This document shows positions 19,565-29,576 of a DNA stretch of 64,000 nucleotides, in pieces. Below the pieces are notes generated by a model. It saw only the letters and a program-made list of their open reading frames with translations, searched no databases and was not told the DNA's origin. Every line of letters begins with the position of its first letter. The first letter of the stretch is position 1. Both the position numbers and the translations under genes were made by a program. Location of the stretch: contig NZ_AP025184.1 in the NCBI RefSeq assembly GCF_020886055.1, forward strand, positions 1,116,001 to 1,180,000. The letters are read 5' to 3'. Origin of the DNA: Flavobacterium ammoniigenes. Lineage in GTDB: Bacteria; Bacteroidota; Bacteroidia; Flavobacteriales; Flavobacteriaceae.

Positions 19565-20665
19565 ATGAAATACACAACTAGACAAAGTGCCATTCTATTA
19601 CTAAGCGATGGGACTATTTTTCACGGAAAATCAATCGGAATTAGCGGAACTACTTTTGGTGAAGTATGTTTCAATACGGGTATGACAGGATACCAAGAGA
19701 TCTTCACAGATCCTTCTTATTTTGGACAAATCATGGTAGCTACTAACGCCCACATTGGAAATTATGGTGTGAATGATAAAGAAGTAGAATCACAAGGTAT
19801 TAAAATTGCAGGTTTGGTTTGTAAAAATTTCAGTTTTAATTATTCTCGTCCAGATGCTTCAGAAAGTTTAGAAGACTATTTTACCAAGCAAAATTTAATC
19901 TGTATTTCGGATGTAGATACCCGCGCTTTAGTAAGTTATATTCGTGACAATGGCGCCATGAATTCGGTTATTTGTACCGATGGTACTCCGATCGAAGAAT
20001 TGAAAGCGGCTTTGGCTCAGGTTCCGGATATGAAAGGATTAGAATTAGCCTCTAAAGTTTCTACTACAACACCCTATTTCTTTGGAGAAGAAAATGCAAC
20101 CTATAAAATTGCTGCCTTGGATTTAGGAATTAAAACGAATATTCTACGCAACTTTGCTAAGAGAGATTGTTACATCAAAGTATTTCCATACAACGCCACT
20201 TATGCTGATTTGGCTTCGTTCAATCCAGATGGGTTCTTCTTGTCTAATGGGCCTGGTGATCCAGATCCTTTAACAAGTGCCATTGGAGTAGCTAAAGAAA
20301 TCATTGCCAATGACCAACCCTTATTTGGAATTTGTTTGGGACACCAGGTGATTGCTTTAGCCAATGGAGTGTCTACTTATAAAATGTTCAATGGTCACCG
20401 TGGAATCAATCATCCTGTTAAAAATGTGATTACTGGTAAAGGGGAGATTACGTCTCAAAATCACGGTTTTGCTGTGAATAAAGAAGAGCTAGAAAAACAT
20501 CCAGATTTAGAGATTACCCATTTGCATTTGAATGACGAAACTGTAGCCGGAATGCGTATGAAAAATAAAAATTGTTTTTCAGTACAATACCATCCGGAGG
20601 CGAGTCCAGGTCCACACGATTCATCTTATTTGTTCGATCAATTTATTGAGAACATGAAAAAATAA
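19565..20665 (+). CDS. carA: Carbamoyl-phosphate synthase small subunit (glutaminase)
   Basis: The 366-residue protein releases ammonia from glutamine for CarB, feeding arginine and pyrimidine synthesis. The N-terminal CPSase domain (LSDGTIFHGKSIGISGTTFG; FNTGMTGYQEIFTDPSY) is followed by a class I amidotransferase domain with LSNGPGDPDPL, the nucleophile in FGICLGHQ and the His/Glu pair in QYHPEASPGP. carB is not adjacent. The ATG at 19565 was chosen because upstream in-frame codons lie within the promoter. Confidence 0.97.
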   Translation: MKYTTRQSAILLLSDGTIFHGKSIGISGTTFGEVCFNTGMTGYQEIFTDPSYFGQIMVATNAHIGNYGVNDKEVESQGIKIAGLVCKNFSFNYSRPDASESLEDYFTKQNLICISDVDTRALVSYIRDNGAMNSVICTDGTPIEELKAALAQVPDMKGLELASKVSTTTPYFFGEENATYKIAALDLGIKTNILRNFAKRDCYIKVFPYNATYADLASFNPDGFFLSNGPGDPDPLTSAIGVAKEIIANDQPLFGICLGHQVIALANGVSTYKMFNGHRGINHPVKNVITGKGEITSQNHGFAVNKEELEKHPDLEITHLHLNDETVAGMRMKNKNCFSVQYHPEASPGPHDSSYLFDQFIENMKK

Positions 20666-20689
20666 AACACTTCTTTTGAGAGTGTTATA

Positions 20690-20719
20690 AAAGCGGAGTA
20701 GTTGTACTTCGCTTTTTTT
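20690..20719 (+). terminator. Intrinsic terminator after carA
   Basis: AAGCGGAGTA pairs with TACTTCGCTT around GTTG, followed by a T tract. A second weaker hairpin (AACACT/AGTGTT, 20665-20686) precedes it. Confidence 0.8.
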
Positions 20720-20838
20720 ATTTAACAATTTGAGGTTTTTGAGTGTTATTTTCTTTAAAACTTTGAGAATCACAAATCAAGCTTAAAATTCATTAATTAA
20801 TTACAACGTTTTCGTTAATAAGATTGATTTTTTTTGTG

Positions 20839-20867
20839 TTTTGATTGCGAAAGATGTAATATATTTG
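20839..20867 (+). promoter_or_regulatory. Promoter of eno
   Basis: TATATTTG at 20860-20867 is a consensus -7 element about 40 nt before eno. Possible upstream TTG elements lie at 20841-20843 (16 nt spacing) or 20834-20836 (23 nt spacing). Confidence 0.65.
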
Positions 20868-20901
20868 CGCTTAAAATATAGAGTTCAACATTATAAAATA
20901 A

Positions 20902-22200
<1,299 letters not shown>

Positions 22201-22221
22201 TTAAAGATTTCTCAAAATTTT

Positions 22222-22256
22222 AAAGCCATTCACGGATTGTGAATGGCTTTTTTTTT
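22222..22256 (+). terminator. Intrinsic terminator after eno
   Basis: AAAGCCATTCAC (22222-22233) pairs perfectly with GTGAATGGCTTT (22239-22250) around GGATT, followed by a T tract. Confidence 0.92.
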
Positions 22257-22309
22257 GAATTTTAACATTTTTGCCTCAGATTTCACTTTCAAATTAATAT
22301 GAAATTCCC

Positions 22310-22317
22310 TAAATTTG
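22310..22317 (+). promoter_or_regulatory. -7 element of the gltA promoter
   Basis: TAAATTTG lies 40 nt before the gltA ATG. No exact TTTG -33 element is present at the right spacing. Confidence 0.55.
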
Positions 22318-22357
22318 AGAATTATTATTTTAATACAGTTTATTTCCTTTTTATATT

Positions 22358-23629
22358 ATGTCAAAAATAGCAACATTAGAAATCGATGGCAATCAATTTG
22401 AACTACCCGTTATCGTTGGTAGTGAAAATGAAGGTGCGGTAGATATTAGTAAATTACGTGACGCTTCAGGTCTAATTACATTAGATCCAGGTTACAAAAA
22501 TTCAGGTTCTTGCAAAAGTGAAATTACTTTCCTTGATGGTGAGTTAGGAATTTTGCGTTACCGTGGTTATTCTATCGAAGATTTGGCTGAAAAGTCCAAT
22601 TTCTTAGAAGTTTCGTATTTAGTTATTTTTGGAGAATTGCCTACTGCAGAGCAGTTGCACCAATTTGAGGAAGATATTAGAAAATATACTTTGGTAAACG
22701 AAGAAATGAAAAACATCATTGACGGTTTCCCAAAAACAGCTCACCCAATGGGTGTTTTGTCTGCTTTGACAAGTGCATTGACTGCTTTCAATCCGAAGTC
22801 GGTGAATGTAGAAAACAGCAAAGAAATGTATGAAGCAGTTTGTAAGACGATGGGTAAATTCCTAGTTATTGCAACTTGGACGTACAGAAAGAGCATGGGC
22901 TTCCCATTGAATTACTATGACAATACAAAAGGTTATGTAGAAAACTTCATGCACTTGATGTTTGAATTGCCTACAGGGCCTTACAAAGCAGATCCAGTTG
23001 TTATAAATGCTTTAGACAAATTATTTATTCTGCACGCTGATCACGAACAAAACTGTTCGACTTCAACGGTACGTATGGTAGGTTCTTCACATGCTGGTTT
23101 ATTTGCTTCTATCTCTGCAGGTGTTTCGGCACTTTGGGGACCATTGCACGGAGGTGCTAATCAAGCGGTACTTGAAATGCTAGAAGAAATTGCTAGTACA
23201 GGTGGTGATGCCGACAAATATTTGGCGAAGGCCAAAGACAAAAACGATCCTTTCCGTTTGATGGGATTTGGTCACCGTGTATATAAAAACTTTGATCCAA
23301 GAGCTAAAATCATCAAGAAAGCAGCTGATGAAGTATTGAGTACTTTGGGCGTTCATGATCCAATTTTGGCTATTGCCAAAAAATTAGAAGAATCGGCTTT
23401 GGAAGATGAGTACTTCAAGTCAAGAAACTTATATCCAAACGTAGATTTCTACTCTGGAATTATTTACAGAGCCTTAGGTATTCCAACTGATATGTTCACC
23501 GTAATGTTTGCTATTGGAAGATTACCAGGTTGGATCGCACAATGGAAAGAAATGCGTGAAAACAAAGAACCAATTGGTCGACCAAGACAAATTTATATCG
23601 GACATCCTTTGAGAGAATTCAAACGATAA
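22358..23629 (+). CDS. gltA: Citrate synthase
   Basis: The 423-residue enzyme condenses acetyl-CoA and oxaloacetate at the entry of the TCA cycle. Catalytic regions are LHADHEQNCSTSTVRMVGSS, the WGPLHGGANQAV His loop and FGHRVYKNFDPRAKI with the catalytic Asp following downstream. The N-terminal extension (residues 1-50) is that of the hexameric Gram-negative type. It has its own promoter element and terminator. Confidence 0.97.
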   Translation: MSKIATLEIDGNQFELPVIVGSENEGAVDISKLRDASGLITLDPGYKNSGSCKSEITFLDGELGILRYRGYSIEDLAEKSNFLEVSYLVIFGELPTAEQLHQFEEDIRKYTLVNEEMKNIIDGFPKTAHPMGVLSALTSALTAFNPKSVNVENSKEMYEAVCKTMGKFLVIATWTYRKSMGFPLNYYDNTKGYVENFMHLMFELPTGPYKADPVVINALDKLFILHADHEQNCSTSTVRMVGSSHAGLFASISAGVSALWGPLHGGANQAVLEMLEEIASTGGDADKYLAKAKDKNDPFRLMGFGHRVYKNFDPRAKIIKKAADEVLSTLGVHDPILAIAKKLEESALEDEYFKSRNLYPNVDFYSGIIYRALGIPTDMFTVMFAIGRLPGWIAQWKEMRENKEPIGRPRQIYIGHPLREFKR

Positions 23630-23648
23630 TTCGAACAAGAATATTTAT

Positions 23649-23678
23649 AAAGCTTCACTTTCTAGTGAAGCTTTTTTT
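23649..23678 (+). terminator. Intrinsic terminator after gltA
   Basis: AAGCTTCACT (23650-23659) pairs with AGTGAAGCTT (23664-23673) around TTCT and is followed by a T tract. Confidence 0.9.
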
Positions 23679-23708
23679 GTTATCTTAGCCCACTTAAATT
23701 CCGAATTT

Positions 23709-24626
23709 ATGTTGCAATTACATGTACAAGACGAGACCTCGCGATTGCGTGCAGTGGTTTTAGGAACGGCAGAAAGCAATGGGCCTACACCAAAACCCGA
23801 AGAGGCTTATGATCCAAAATCATTAGAACATATCAAAGCAGGAACCTATCCTATCGAAGCGGATATGGTACCAGAAATGAATGCTTTTGAAGCAGTGTTA
23901 AAAAAATACGGGGTAACGGTTTTTCGTCCCCAATTGATTTCAGATTACAATCAAATTTTTACTCGCGATATTGGCTTCGTTATTGACAATATCTTTATTA
24001 AATCCAATATTTTACCGGATAGAGAACGGGAGTTGGATGCGATTCAATATGTAATTGATCAAATACAGCCCGCACAAGTGGTTCGTCCGCCTGAGGAAGT
24101 TCACATAGAAGGTGGTGATGTTATGTTGTGGGAGAATTACATTTTTGTAGGAACTTACAAAGGAAGTGATTACAAAGACTATATTACAGCTCGAACCAAT
24201 ATGCAAGGTGTGGAATATCTTAGAAAATTGTTTCCAAACAAAATAGTCAAGGAATTTGATTTGGTTAAATCCAAAATAGAAGCCCGAGACAATGCTTTGC
24301 ATTTGGATTGTTGTTTTCAGCCTGTAGGCAAAGACAAAGCAATCATTTACAAACGGGGTTTTCGAGAAGAAGCCGATTATTTATTTCTAGAACAGTTGTT
24401 TGGGATCGACAATCTTTTTCATATCAAGCGAAAAGAAATGTATCATATGTATTCTAATGTTTTTTCAATAGCACCCGATGTTGTAGTGTCGGAACGTAAA
24501 TTCCATAGATTGAATAAATGGCTTCGAAAAAATGGATTTACCGTAGAGGAAATTCCGTATGCTGAAATAGCCAAACAAGAAGGCTTGTTACGATGCTCGA
24601 CTTTACCGTTGATTCGTGAATCGTAA
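23709..24626 (+). CDS. Arginine deiminase / dimethylarginine dimethylaminohydrolase-like hydrolase
   Basis: The 305-residue protein belongs to the guanidino-group modifying (pentein) superfamily. The catalytic set is visible: IFTRDIGF and HIEGGDVMLW (acidic residues), ALHLDCCF (His) and GLLRCSTLPL (nucleophilic Cys about ten residues from the end). Substrate could be arginine, methylated arginine or a related guanidine; the sequence alone does not decide. The next gene is a second member of the superfamily. The last codons and stop (IRES*) are formed by the interspersed repeat that fills the spacer. Confidence 0.85.
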   Translation: MLQLHVQDETSRLRAVVLGTAESNGPTPKPEEAYDPKSLEHIKAGTYPIEADMVPEMNAFEAVLKKYGVTVFRPQLISDYNQIFTRDIGFVIDNIFIKSNILPDRERELDAIQYVIDQIQPAQVVRPPEEVHIEGGDVMLWENYIFVGTYKGSDYKDYITARTNMQGVEYLRKLFPNKIVKEFDLVKSKIEARDNALHLDCCFQPVGKDKAIIYKRGFREEADYLFLEQLFGIDNLFHIKRKEMYHMYSNVFSIAPDVVVSERKFHRLNKWLRKNGFTVEEIPYAEIAKQEGLLRCSTLPLIRES

Positions 24627-24670
24627 ACCGAAATTCGTAAACCGTGAACCAAGTACAGATAACCGATAAC
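24611..24670 (+). repeat. Interspersed intergenic repeat, copy A (left-arm words)
   Basis: Tandem words of the type CGTGAATCGTAAACCG followed by CAGATAACCGATAAC fill the spacer before ctlX. The repeat begins inside the last codons of the upstream gene. Confidence 0.7.
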
Positions 24671-24679
24671 AAAAAAAAT

Positions 24680-25621
24680 ATGAACCAGACCACTAACGCT
24701 ATTTTGATGATTCGCCCAGTGGCGTTTCGCATGAACGAACAAACTGCAGTTAATAATTACTACCAAAAGGTGTTGGACGGTTTATTGCCTGCTACGGTAA
24801 ATGCCAAAGCACAACAAGAATTTGATGCTTTTGTTGACCAATTACGTGGGGTAGGTGTTCAAGTGATTGTGGTAGATGATACCACGGAAACGGACACGCC
24901 TGATAGTATTTTTCCCAATAATTGGATTTCGTTTCACGAAAATGGCGATGTAGTACTGTATCCTATGTTTGCTGAAAATCGCCGATTAGAGCGTAGAGAA
25001 GATATTTTAGATATCTTGGAAGAGGAAGGATTTCAAGTCAACGAAATTATGGATTATACTTCGGCAGAAACCGAAGGGTTCTTTTTGGAAGGCACCGGAA
25101 GTATTGTTTTAGATCGTGAAAATGGAAAAGCCTATTGTGCTTTGTCTCCGCGCGCTGATGAAGAATTATTCATTGAGTTCTGCGAAGATTTTGAATACAG
25201 TCCGGTTATTTTTGAAGCCTTTCAATCGGTTGATTCAGAGCGAAAACTCATTTATCACACCAATGTGATGATGTGTATTGGGGATACCTTTGCTGTGATT
25301 TGTGCCGATTGTATCGATGATAAAAAAGAACGTAAGATGGTCTTGGACAGCCTACGTGGTGACGATAAAGAAATTATTTTGATTACTGAATCACAACTGA
25401 ATAATTTTGCGGGCAATATGCTGGAAGTTATTGGCGCTAATGAACGTCGTTATTTAGTCATGAGCGCTTCGGCTTACCAATGTTTGACTAAGAAACAAAT
25501 TGCGCAACTAGAAGAACATCTGACCATTTTAAAAGTGAATTTGGATACCATTGAAGCTTGTGGAGGCGGTAGTGCCCGTTGTATGATGGCGGAAATTTTC
25601 TTACCAAGAGCTTCGGTTTAG
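24680..25621 (+). CDS. ctlX: Citrulline utilization hydrolase, CtlX family
   Basis: The 313-residue pentein-fold hydrolase starts MNQTTNAILMIRPVAFRMNE. It has the acidic motifs TPDSIFPNNWISFH and ETEGFFLEGTGSIVLDR, the His region LIYHTNVMMCIGD and the catalytic Cys in ACGGGSARCMMAEIFLP. This pattern fits the CtlX family, which acts in citrulline use. The frame is open upstream to a GTG at 24644, but that codon lies inside the repeat, so the ATG at 24680 is preferred. It lies 53 nt after a related hydrolase, possibly in one transcript. Confidence 0.83.
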   Translation: MNQTTNAILMIRPVAFRMNEQTAVNNYYQKVLDGLLPATVNAKAQQEFDAFVDQLRGVGVQVIVVDDTTETDTPDSIFPNNWISFHENGDVVLYPMFAENRRLERREDILDILEEEGFQVNEIMDYTSAETEGFFLEGTGSIVLDRENGKAYCALSPRADEELFIEFCEDFEYSPVIFEAFQSVDSERKLIYHTNVMMCIGDTFAVICADCIDDKKERKMVLDSLRGDDKEIILITESQLNNFAGNMLEVIGANERRYLVMSASAYQCLTKKQIAQLEEHLTILKVNLDTIEACGGGSARCMMAEIFLPRASV

Positions 25622-25630
25622 TCGGAATAA

Positions 25631-25664
25631 TTTGACACAATCGTTTCTTTTTTGATTACTTTTG
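25631..25664 (+). promoter_or_regulatory. Promoter of the CoA-binding protein gene
   Basis: TTTG (25631-25634), 22 nt, TACTTTTG (25657-25664); the predicted start is about 13 nt before the ATG. Confidence 0.7.
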
Positions 25665-25683
25665 CAGCTTAGAATTCAAATCA

Positions 25684-26049
25684 ATGAAAAATAAAAAAAC
25701 CTTGGTGCTTGGCGCTACGACCAAACCGGAACGATACGCTTTTAAAGCCATTACGAATTTGGTGGCCAAAGGACATTCGGTATTGGCGATAGGCCAAAAT
25801 GCAGGAGAAGTGGCAGGAGTTAAAATACAGACCAAAGCCTTGCCTATTAAAAGTCTAGATACCGTGAGTTTGTATCTCAATCCAGCACGTCAAAGGGAGT
25901 ATTACAACTATATTATTGAAGCCCATCCGAAGCGGGTTATCTTTAATCCAGGAACGGAAAATCCTGAATTTTACCAATTACTAGCGCTGAACGATATCCA
26001 AGTAGAAGTGGCTTGTACCTTGGTTCTGTTGGCTACCAATCAATACTAA
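25684..26049 (+). CDS. CoA-binding domain protein (YccU-like Rossmann fold)
   Basis: The 121-residue protein is a single Rossmann domain: KTLVLGATTKPERYAFKAIT at the start, a middle strand/helix (GHSVLAIGQNAGEVAGVKIQ) and VIFNPGTENPEFYQLL at the end. It resembles the stand-alone CoA-binding domain family (YccU type), whose cellular role is poorly defined. It has its own promoter and is followed by recR. Confidence 0.8.
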   Translation: MKNKKTLVLGATTKPERYAFKAITNLVAKGHSVLAIGQNAGEVAGVKIQTKALPIKSLDTVSLYLNPARQREYYNYIIEAHPKRVIFNPGTENPEFYQLLALNDIQVEVACTLVLLATNQY

Positions 26050-26072
26050 GCCAATTCATTTTACAAATTCAC

Positions 26073-26080
26073 TACTTTTG
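26073..26080 (+). promoter_or_regulatory. -7 element of the recR promoter
   Basis: TACTTTTG ends only five bases before the recR ATG, so the transcript may start at or next to the start codon. Confidence 0.55.
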
Positions 26081-26085
26081 TATCC

Positions 26086-26706
26086 ATGGAATTTTCTTCA
26101 AAACTTTTAGAAAAAGCAGTCAACGAAATGTCGCAATTACCAGGTATTGGAAAGCGTACGGCTTTGCGATTGGTTTTGCATTTGTTGAAACAACCCCAGG
26201 AGCAAACCCAGTATTTGTCACAAGCTTTAGTCACCATGCGCTCAGACATTAAACATTGCACCAGTTGCAATAATATTTCGGATAGTGCGATTTGTGAAAT
26301 TTGTGCCAATCCTAGTCGGAATCATCAAATGATTTGTGTAGTAGAGGACATTCGCGATGTCATGGCGATTGAAAACACAGGTCAGTTTCGAGGAATTTAT
26401 CATGTCTTGGGAGGAAAAATTTCGCCTATCGATGGCGTAGGACCGAGTCAGTTGCACATCAATGCTTTGGTAGAAAAAGTCAAACTAGGTGGGGTGAGCG
26501 AAATCATTTTTGCCTTGAGCTCTACCATGGAAGGAGATACGACTAATTTCTATATTTACAAACAAATTATGGACTATCCTGTGGAATTGTCTACGATAGC
26601 CAGAGGGATTTCGGTGGGAGATGAATTGGAATATGCTGATGAAGTGACTTTAGGACGTAGTATTGTACAACGCGTTCCTTTTGAAAAGTCTATTAAAAAC
26701 AATTAA
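26086..26706 (+). CDS. recR: Recombination protein RecR
   Basis: The 206-residue protein loads or stabilises RecA with RecF/RecO on gapped DNA. It shows the helix-hairpin-helix ([20 protein letters not shown]), a four-Cys zinc finger ([16 protein letters not shown]) and a Toprim domain ([55 protein letters not shown]). Length is normal. ugd follows after 30 nt. Confidence 0.97.
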   Translation: MEFSSKLLEKAVNEMSQLPGIGKRTALRLVLHLLKQPQEQTQYLSQALVTMRSDIKHCTSCNNISDSAICEICANPSRNHQMICVVEDIRDVMAIENTGQFRGIYHVLGGKISPIDGVGPSQLHINALVEKVKLGGVSEIIFALSSTMEGDTTNFYIYKQIMDYPVELSTIARGISVGDELEYADEVTLGRSIVQRVPFEKSIKNN

Positions 26707-26736
26707 AATAAAGTCGAACGACTAACAATAGAATCC

Positions 26737-28128
26737 ATGAAGATTACAAAAATTTGTTGCATCGGAGCCGGTTATGTAGGAGGACCTACTATGGCGGTAA
26801 TTGCTCAAAAATGTCCCCACATTCAGGTGACGGTTGTCGATTTGAATGCGGAACGCATTGCCGCTTGGAACGATGAAAATGTAGATAATATTCCCATTTA
26901 CGAACCAGGATTAAGCGCTGTTGTTGCGGAAGCTAGAGGAAGAAATTTATTTTTCTCTACTGAGGTAGACAAAGCGATCGACGAGGCACAATTGATTTTT
27001 ATTTCGGTCAACACACCAACCAAAACCTACGGAAAAGGAAAAGGAATGGCAGCCGATTTGAAGTACATCGAATTGTGTGCGCGTCAAATTGCTCAAGTGG
27101 CCAAAGACAACAAAATTGTAGTGGAGAAATCTACTTTGCCGGTGCGTACTGCCGAGGCCATCAAAAATATTTTAGACCATACTGGCAACGGAGTGCAATT
27201 CCAAATCTTGTCCAATCCAGAGTTTTTAGCAGAAGGAACCGCGGTAGAAGATTTATTACATCCCGATAGAATTCTAATTGGTGGTGACACCACTCTTGAA
27301 GGGCAAGAAGCGATTCAAGCCTTAGTGGATGTTTATGCTCATTGGGTTCCAGCCAGCAAAATTTTAACCACTAATGTTTGGTCTTCGGAATTGTCAAAAT
27401 TAACGGCCAACGCCTTTTTAGCGCAGCGAATTTCGTCTATCAATGCCATGTCAGAATTGTGTGAAAAAACGGGTGCTGATGTAAATGAAGTGGCTCGTGC
27501 CATTGGTATGGATAGCCGAATTGGCTCTAAGTTTTTGAAATCGTCAGTAGGTTTTGGAGGCTCTTGTTTTCAAAAAGATATTTTGAATTTGGTCTACATT
27601 GCCAAGTCCTATGGATTGAACGAAGTAGCCGATTACTGGGAACAGGTGATTATCATGAACGACCATCAAAAAAGACGTTTTTCTACTCAAATTGTACAAA
27701 CTTTGTACAACACAGTAGCAGCAAAAAAGATAGCTTTTTTAGGCTGGGCGTTTAAGAAAGATACGAACGATACTCGCGAATCGGCGGCGATTTATGTAGC
27801 CAATGATTTGATTAACGAACAGGCCCAAATTGCAGTATACGATCCTAAAGTGTCGCAGGCAAAAGCCCTAGCCGACTTGGATTATTTAGAAACTCGTTCT
27901 AAGGAAGCCAATGCCAAACAATTGCAATCTTTTGCAAGTCCGTATGATGCTTGTCATGGAGCACATGCAATTGCAGTTTTAACCGAATGGGATGAATTCA
28001 AAACCTACGATTGGCAAAAAATCTATGATGGCATGCAAAAACCAGCCTTTGTTTTTGATGGTCGTAATTTGTTGCATCGTGCTGAAATGGAAGCTATTGG
28101 TTTTGTATACCAAGGCATCGGAGCTTAA
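26737..28128 (+). CDS. ugd: UDP-glucose 6-dehydrogenase, long eukaryote-like form
   Basis: The 463-residue enzyme oxidises UDP-glucose to UDP-glucuronate. It has the NAD-binding [36 protein letters not shown], the catalytic Cys in [14 protein letters not shown] and a C-terminal [15 protein letters not shown]. Length and the GGPTMAVIA start are those of the animal/plant-type UGDH rather than the shorter enterobacterial form. It opens the surface polysaccharide region; a second UDP-sugar dehydrogenase lies at 33202. Confidence 0.93.
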   Translation: MKITKICCIGAGYVGGPTMAVIAQKCPHIQVTVVDLNAERIAAWNDENVDNIPIYEPGLSAVVAEARGRNLFFSTEVDKAIDEAQLIFISVNTPTKTYGKGKGMAADLKYIELCARQIAQVAKDNKIVVEKSTLPVRTAEAIKNILDHTGNGVQFQILSNPEFLAEGTAVEDLLHPDRILIGGDTTLEGQEAIQALVDVYAHWVPASKILTTNVWSSELSKLTANAFLAQRISSINAMSELCEKTGADVNEVARAIGMDSRIGSKFLKSSVGFGGSCFQKDILNLVYIAKSYGLNEVADYWEQVIIMNDHQKRRFSTQIVQTLYNTVAAKKIAFLGWAFKKDTNDTRESAAIYVANDLINEQAQIAVYDPKVSQAKALADLDYLETRSKEANAKQLQSFASPYDACHGAHAIAVLTEWDEFKTYDWQKIYDGMQKPAFVFDGRNLLHRAEMEAIGFVYQGIGA

Positions 28129-28133
28129 TTTTT

Positions 28134-28162
28134 TTTGACTTTTTAGATAATTACTAACCTTG
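28134..28162 (+). promoter_or_regulatory. Candidate promoter of the NusG-like antiterminator gene
   Basis: TTTG (28134-28137), 17 nt, TAACCTTG (28155-28162) matches the consensus with one mismatch. The following GCGCCCTAGCGTCTTTGCGA (28164-28182) is made of TGCG/AGCG-type words. Confidence 0.4.
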
Positions 28163-28191
28163 GCGCCCTAGCGTCTTTGCGACAATAAAGG

Positions 28192-28656
28192 ATGAACTGG
28201 TACGTACTCTACACAAAACCCAAATGGGAGAAAAAAGTGGCCGAGCAATTGCAAGCGATCGGTATCGATTGCTATTGTCCTTTGGTGATCAAAGAGCGTC
28301 AATGGTCCGATCGTAAAAAGAAGGTCGAAGTACCCTTGTTTAACTCCTATGTTTTTGTGCATTTGGAGGAGAAAGACCGTCCTTTGGTTTTTCAATCGCC
28401 TGGTGCCGTTCGCTTTTTATTTTGGTTACAAAAACCAGCCATGGTGCGCGAAGACGAAATCGCTACCATCAAAAAATGGTTATCAGCTCCAAATGCTGCC
28501 GAGATTGAAGTGGGCACTTATCAAGTAGGTGAAACGATACAAGTCGATTCGGGGCCTTTTGTAAACCAACAAGCAGTAGTGCAAGAAGTAACGGCTTCTC
28601 ACTATGTTTTGGTATTGGAATCCATGGGTTGCGTGTTGAAGATGAAGCATAAATAA
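28192..28656 (+). CDS. NusG-family transcription antiterminator, UpxY-like
   Basis: The 154-residue protein has a complete NusG N-terminal domain (NWYVLYTKPKWEKKVAEQLQ, PLFNSYVFVH, residues 2-105) and a short KOW domain (GPFVNQQAVVQEV). Specialised NusG paralogues of the UpxY/RfaH type sit at the head of capsule loci and let RNA polymerase read through early termination sites. Its place before a 432-bp gene-free leader and a polysaccharide operon fits this. It is not the housekeeping nusG, which is normally near secE/rplK. Confidence 0.85.
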   Translation: MNWYVLYTKPKWEKKVAEQLQAIGIDCYCPLVIKERQWSDRKKKVEVPLFNSYVFVHLEEKDRPLVFQSPGAVRFLFWLQKPAMVREDEIATIKKWLSAPNAAEIEVGTYQVGETIQVDSGPFVNQQAVVQEVTASHYVLVLESMGCVLKMKHK

Positions 28657-28702
28657 TCCGTAAACCGTGAACTGTGAATCGTAAGTAGCTTCGCTTCGGG
28701 TC
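28657..28702 (+). repeat. Interspersed intergenic repeat, copy B
   Basis: TCCGTAAACCGTGAACTGTG is followed by CGTAAG and a short core TAGCTTCGCTTCGGGTC. It begins immediately after the stop codon of the NusG-like gene. A fragment (GGGCGAAGCCGTGAACTGA) recurs near 29032-29050. Confidence 0.65.
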
Positions 28703-28976
28703 ATCCCTTTTACTTTTTATTCAGAATTATTCCCCACTCAACAAGGGAATGTATAGTAAGCTGAACATTTTTAGTTAGGTTAAAGTTAATCTTACTTTCT
28801 AAATCGTATACCTCCTATTTCTTCTCATTGTATTTAGTGATATTTTAAGCTAATTATTCAGTTCTATTTGTTGTTTTAAATTGATTATTAGTATTTTAGA
28901 TTTATCAAATGGGTTATTATGAATTTATCGGCTGCTGATAGCCTAAAAAAGCGCCAGTGTATAAGTTTATTTTTAC

Positions 28977-28984
28977 TACTTTTG
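28977..28984 (+). promoter_or_regulatory. -7 element upstream of the polysaccharide operon
   Basis: TACTTTTG lies 105 nt before the cytidylyltransferase gene. No exact TTTG is found at the right distance upstream, so the promoter may be weak or regulated. Confidence 0.5.
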
Positions 28985-29088
28985 CAATGCTTAAAATATG
29001 CCTTTTTCAGACACGCTTATGTGACTGGAAAGGGCGAAGCCGTGAACTGAAATTAACAATTGTTTAATTTTAAATTCCATTATAATTT

Positions 29089-29520
29089 ATGAGTACTAAA
29101 CTTAGAGTCGGAATTACCTTCAGTGCCTTTGATTTGCTGCATGCAGGGCACATCACGATGTTGGAAGAAGCCAAAAGACAATGCGATTATTTGATCTGTG
29201 GCTTGCAAACCGATCCAACCATTGATCGCCCAGAAAAAAACCGTCCGGTACAATCTGTTGTGGAGCGTTATATTCAGTTGAAAGGATGCAAGTTTGTCGA
29301 TGAAATTGTTCCGTATGCAACCGAGCAAGATTTAGAAGATATTTTACGTGCTTTTAAGATTGATGTTCGCATCATTGGTGACGAATACCAACATAAAAAT
29401 TTCACTGGAAGAACCTATTGCGAAGAAAAAGGGATCGAACTGTGTTTTAATGTTCGCGAACACCGATTTTCAAGCAGCAGTTTACGTCAGGAAGTAGCCG
29501 ACAAACAACCGAAGAAATAG
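29089..29520 (+). CDS. Cytidylyltransferase-family protein (glycerol-3-phosphate cytidylyltransferase-like)
   Basis: The 143-residue nucleotidyltransferase has the HXGH motif in FDLLHAGHITMLEEAKRQCD (residues 14-33) and VVERYIQLKGCKFVDEIVPY. The usual C-terminal RTEGIST motif is replaced by HRFSSSSLR. The family includes TagD/GCT3 enzymes that make CDP-glycerol and heptose adenylyltransferases; the substrate is open. No CDP-glycerol polymerase is visible in the window. Confidence 0.75.
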   Translation: MSTKLRVGITFSAFDLLHAGHITMLEEAKRQCDYLICGLQTDPTIDRPEKNRPVQSVVERYIQLKGCKFVDEIVPYATEQDLEDILRAFKIDVRIIGDEYQHKNFTGRTYCEEKGIELCFNVREHRFSSSSLRQEVADKQPKK

Positions 29521-29576
29521 TTGGCTGTTGTTAGTTATCTGTAACAAAGATAGACAACGGAAAAAAGTATATAAAA

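Larger units (their letters stand above)
28657..29088 (+). other. Gene-free leader region between the antiterminator gene and the polysaccharide genes
   Basis: This 432-bp region has repeat words at both ends (28657-28702 and 29032-29050), a -7 element at 28977-28984 and a GGCT/AGCC mini-hairpin near 28930-28943. A 43-codon frame at 28919-29050 spans the promoter and is not considered real. As the region follows an UpxY-like gene it is the natural place to look for an antitermination target. Confidence 0.55.

Noticed and set aside
24644..24679. Upstream GTG start for ctlX
   Set aside because: The extra residues are encoded by the interspersed repeat; the ATG at 24680 gives the family's N-terminus.
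28919..29050. 43-codon open frame in the leader downstream of the NusG-like gene
   Set aside because: It spans the promoter element at 28977-28984 and ends in repeat sequence; no family resemblance is visible.
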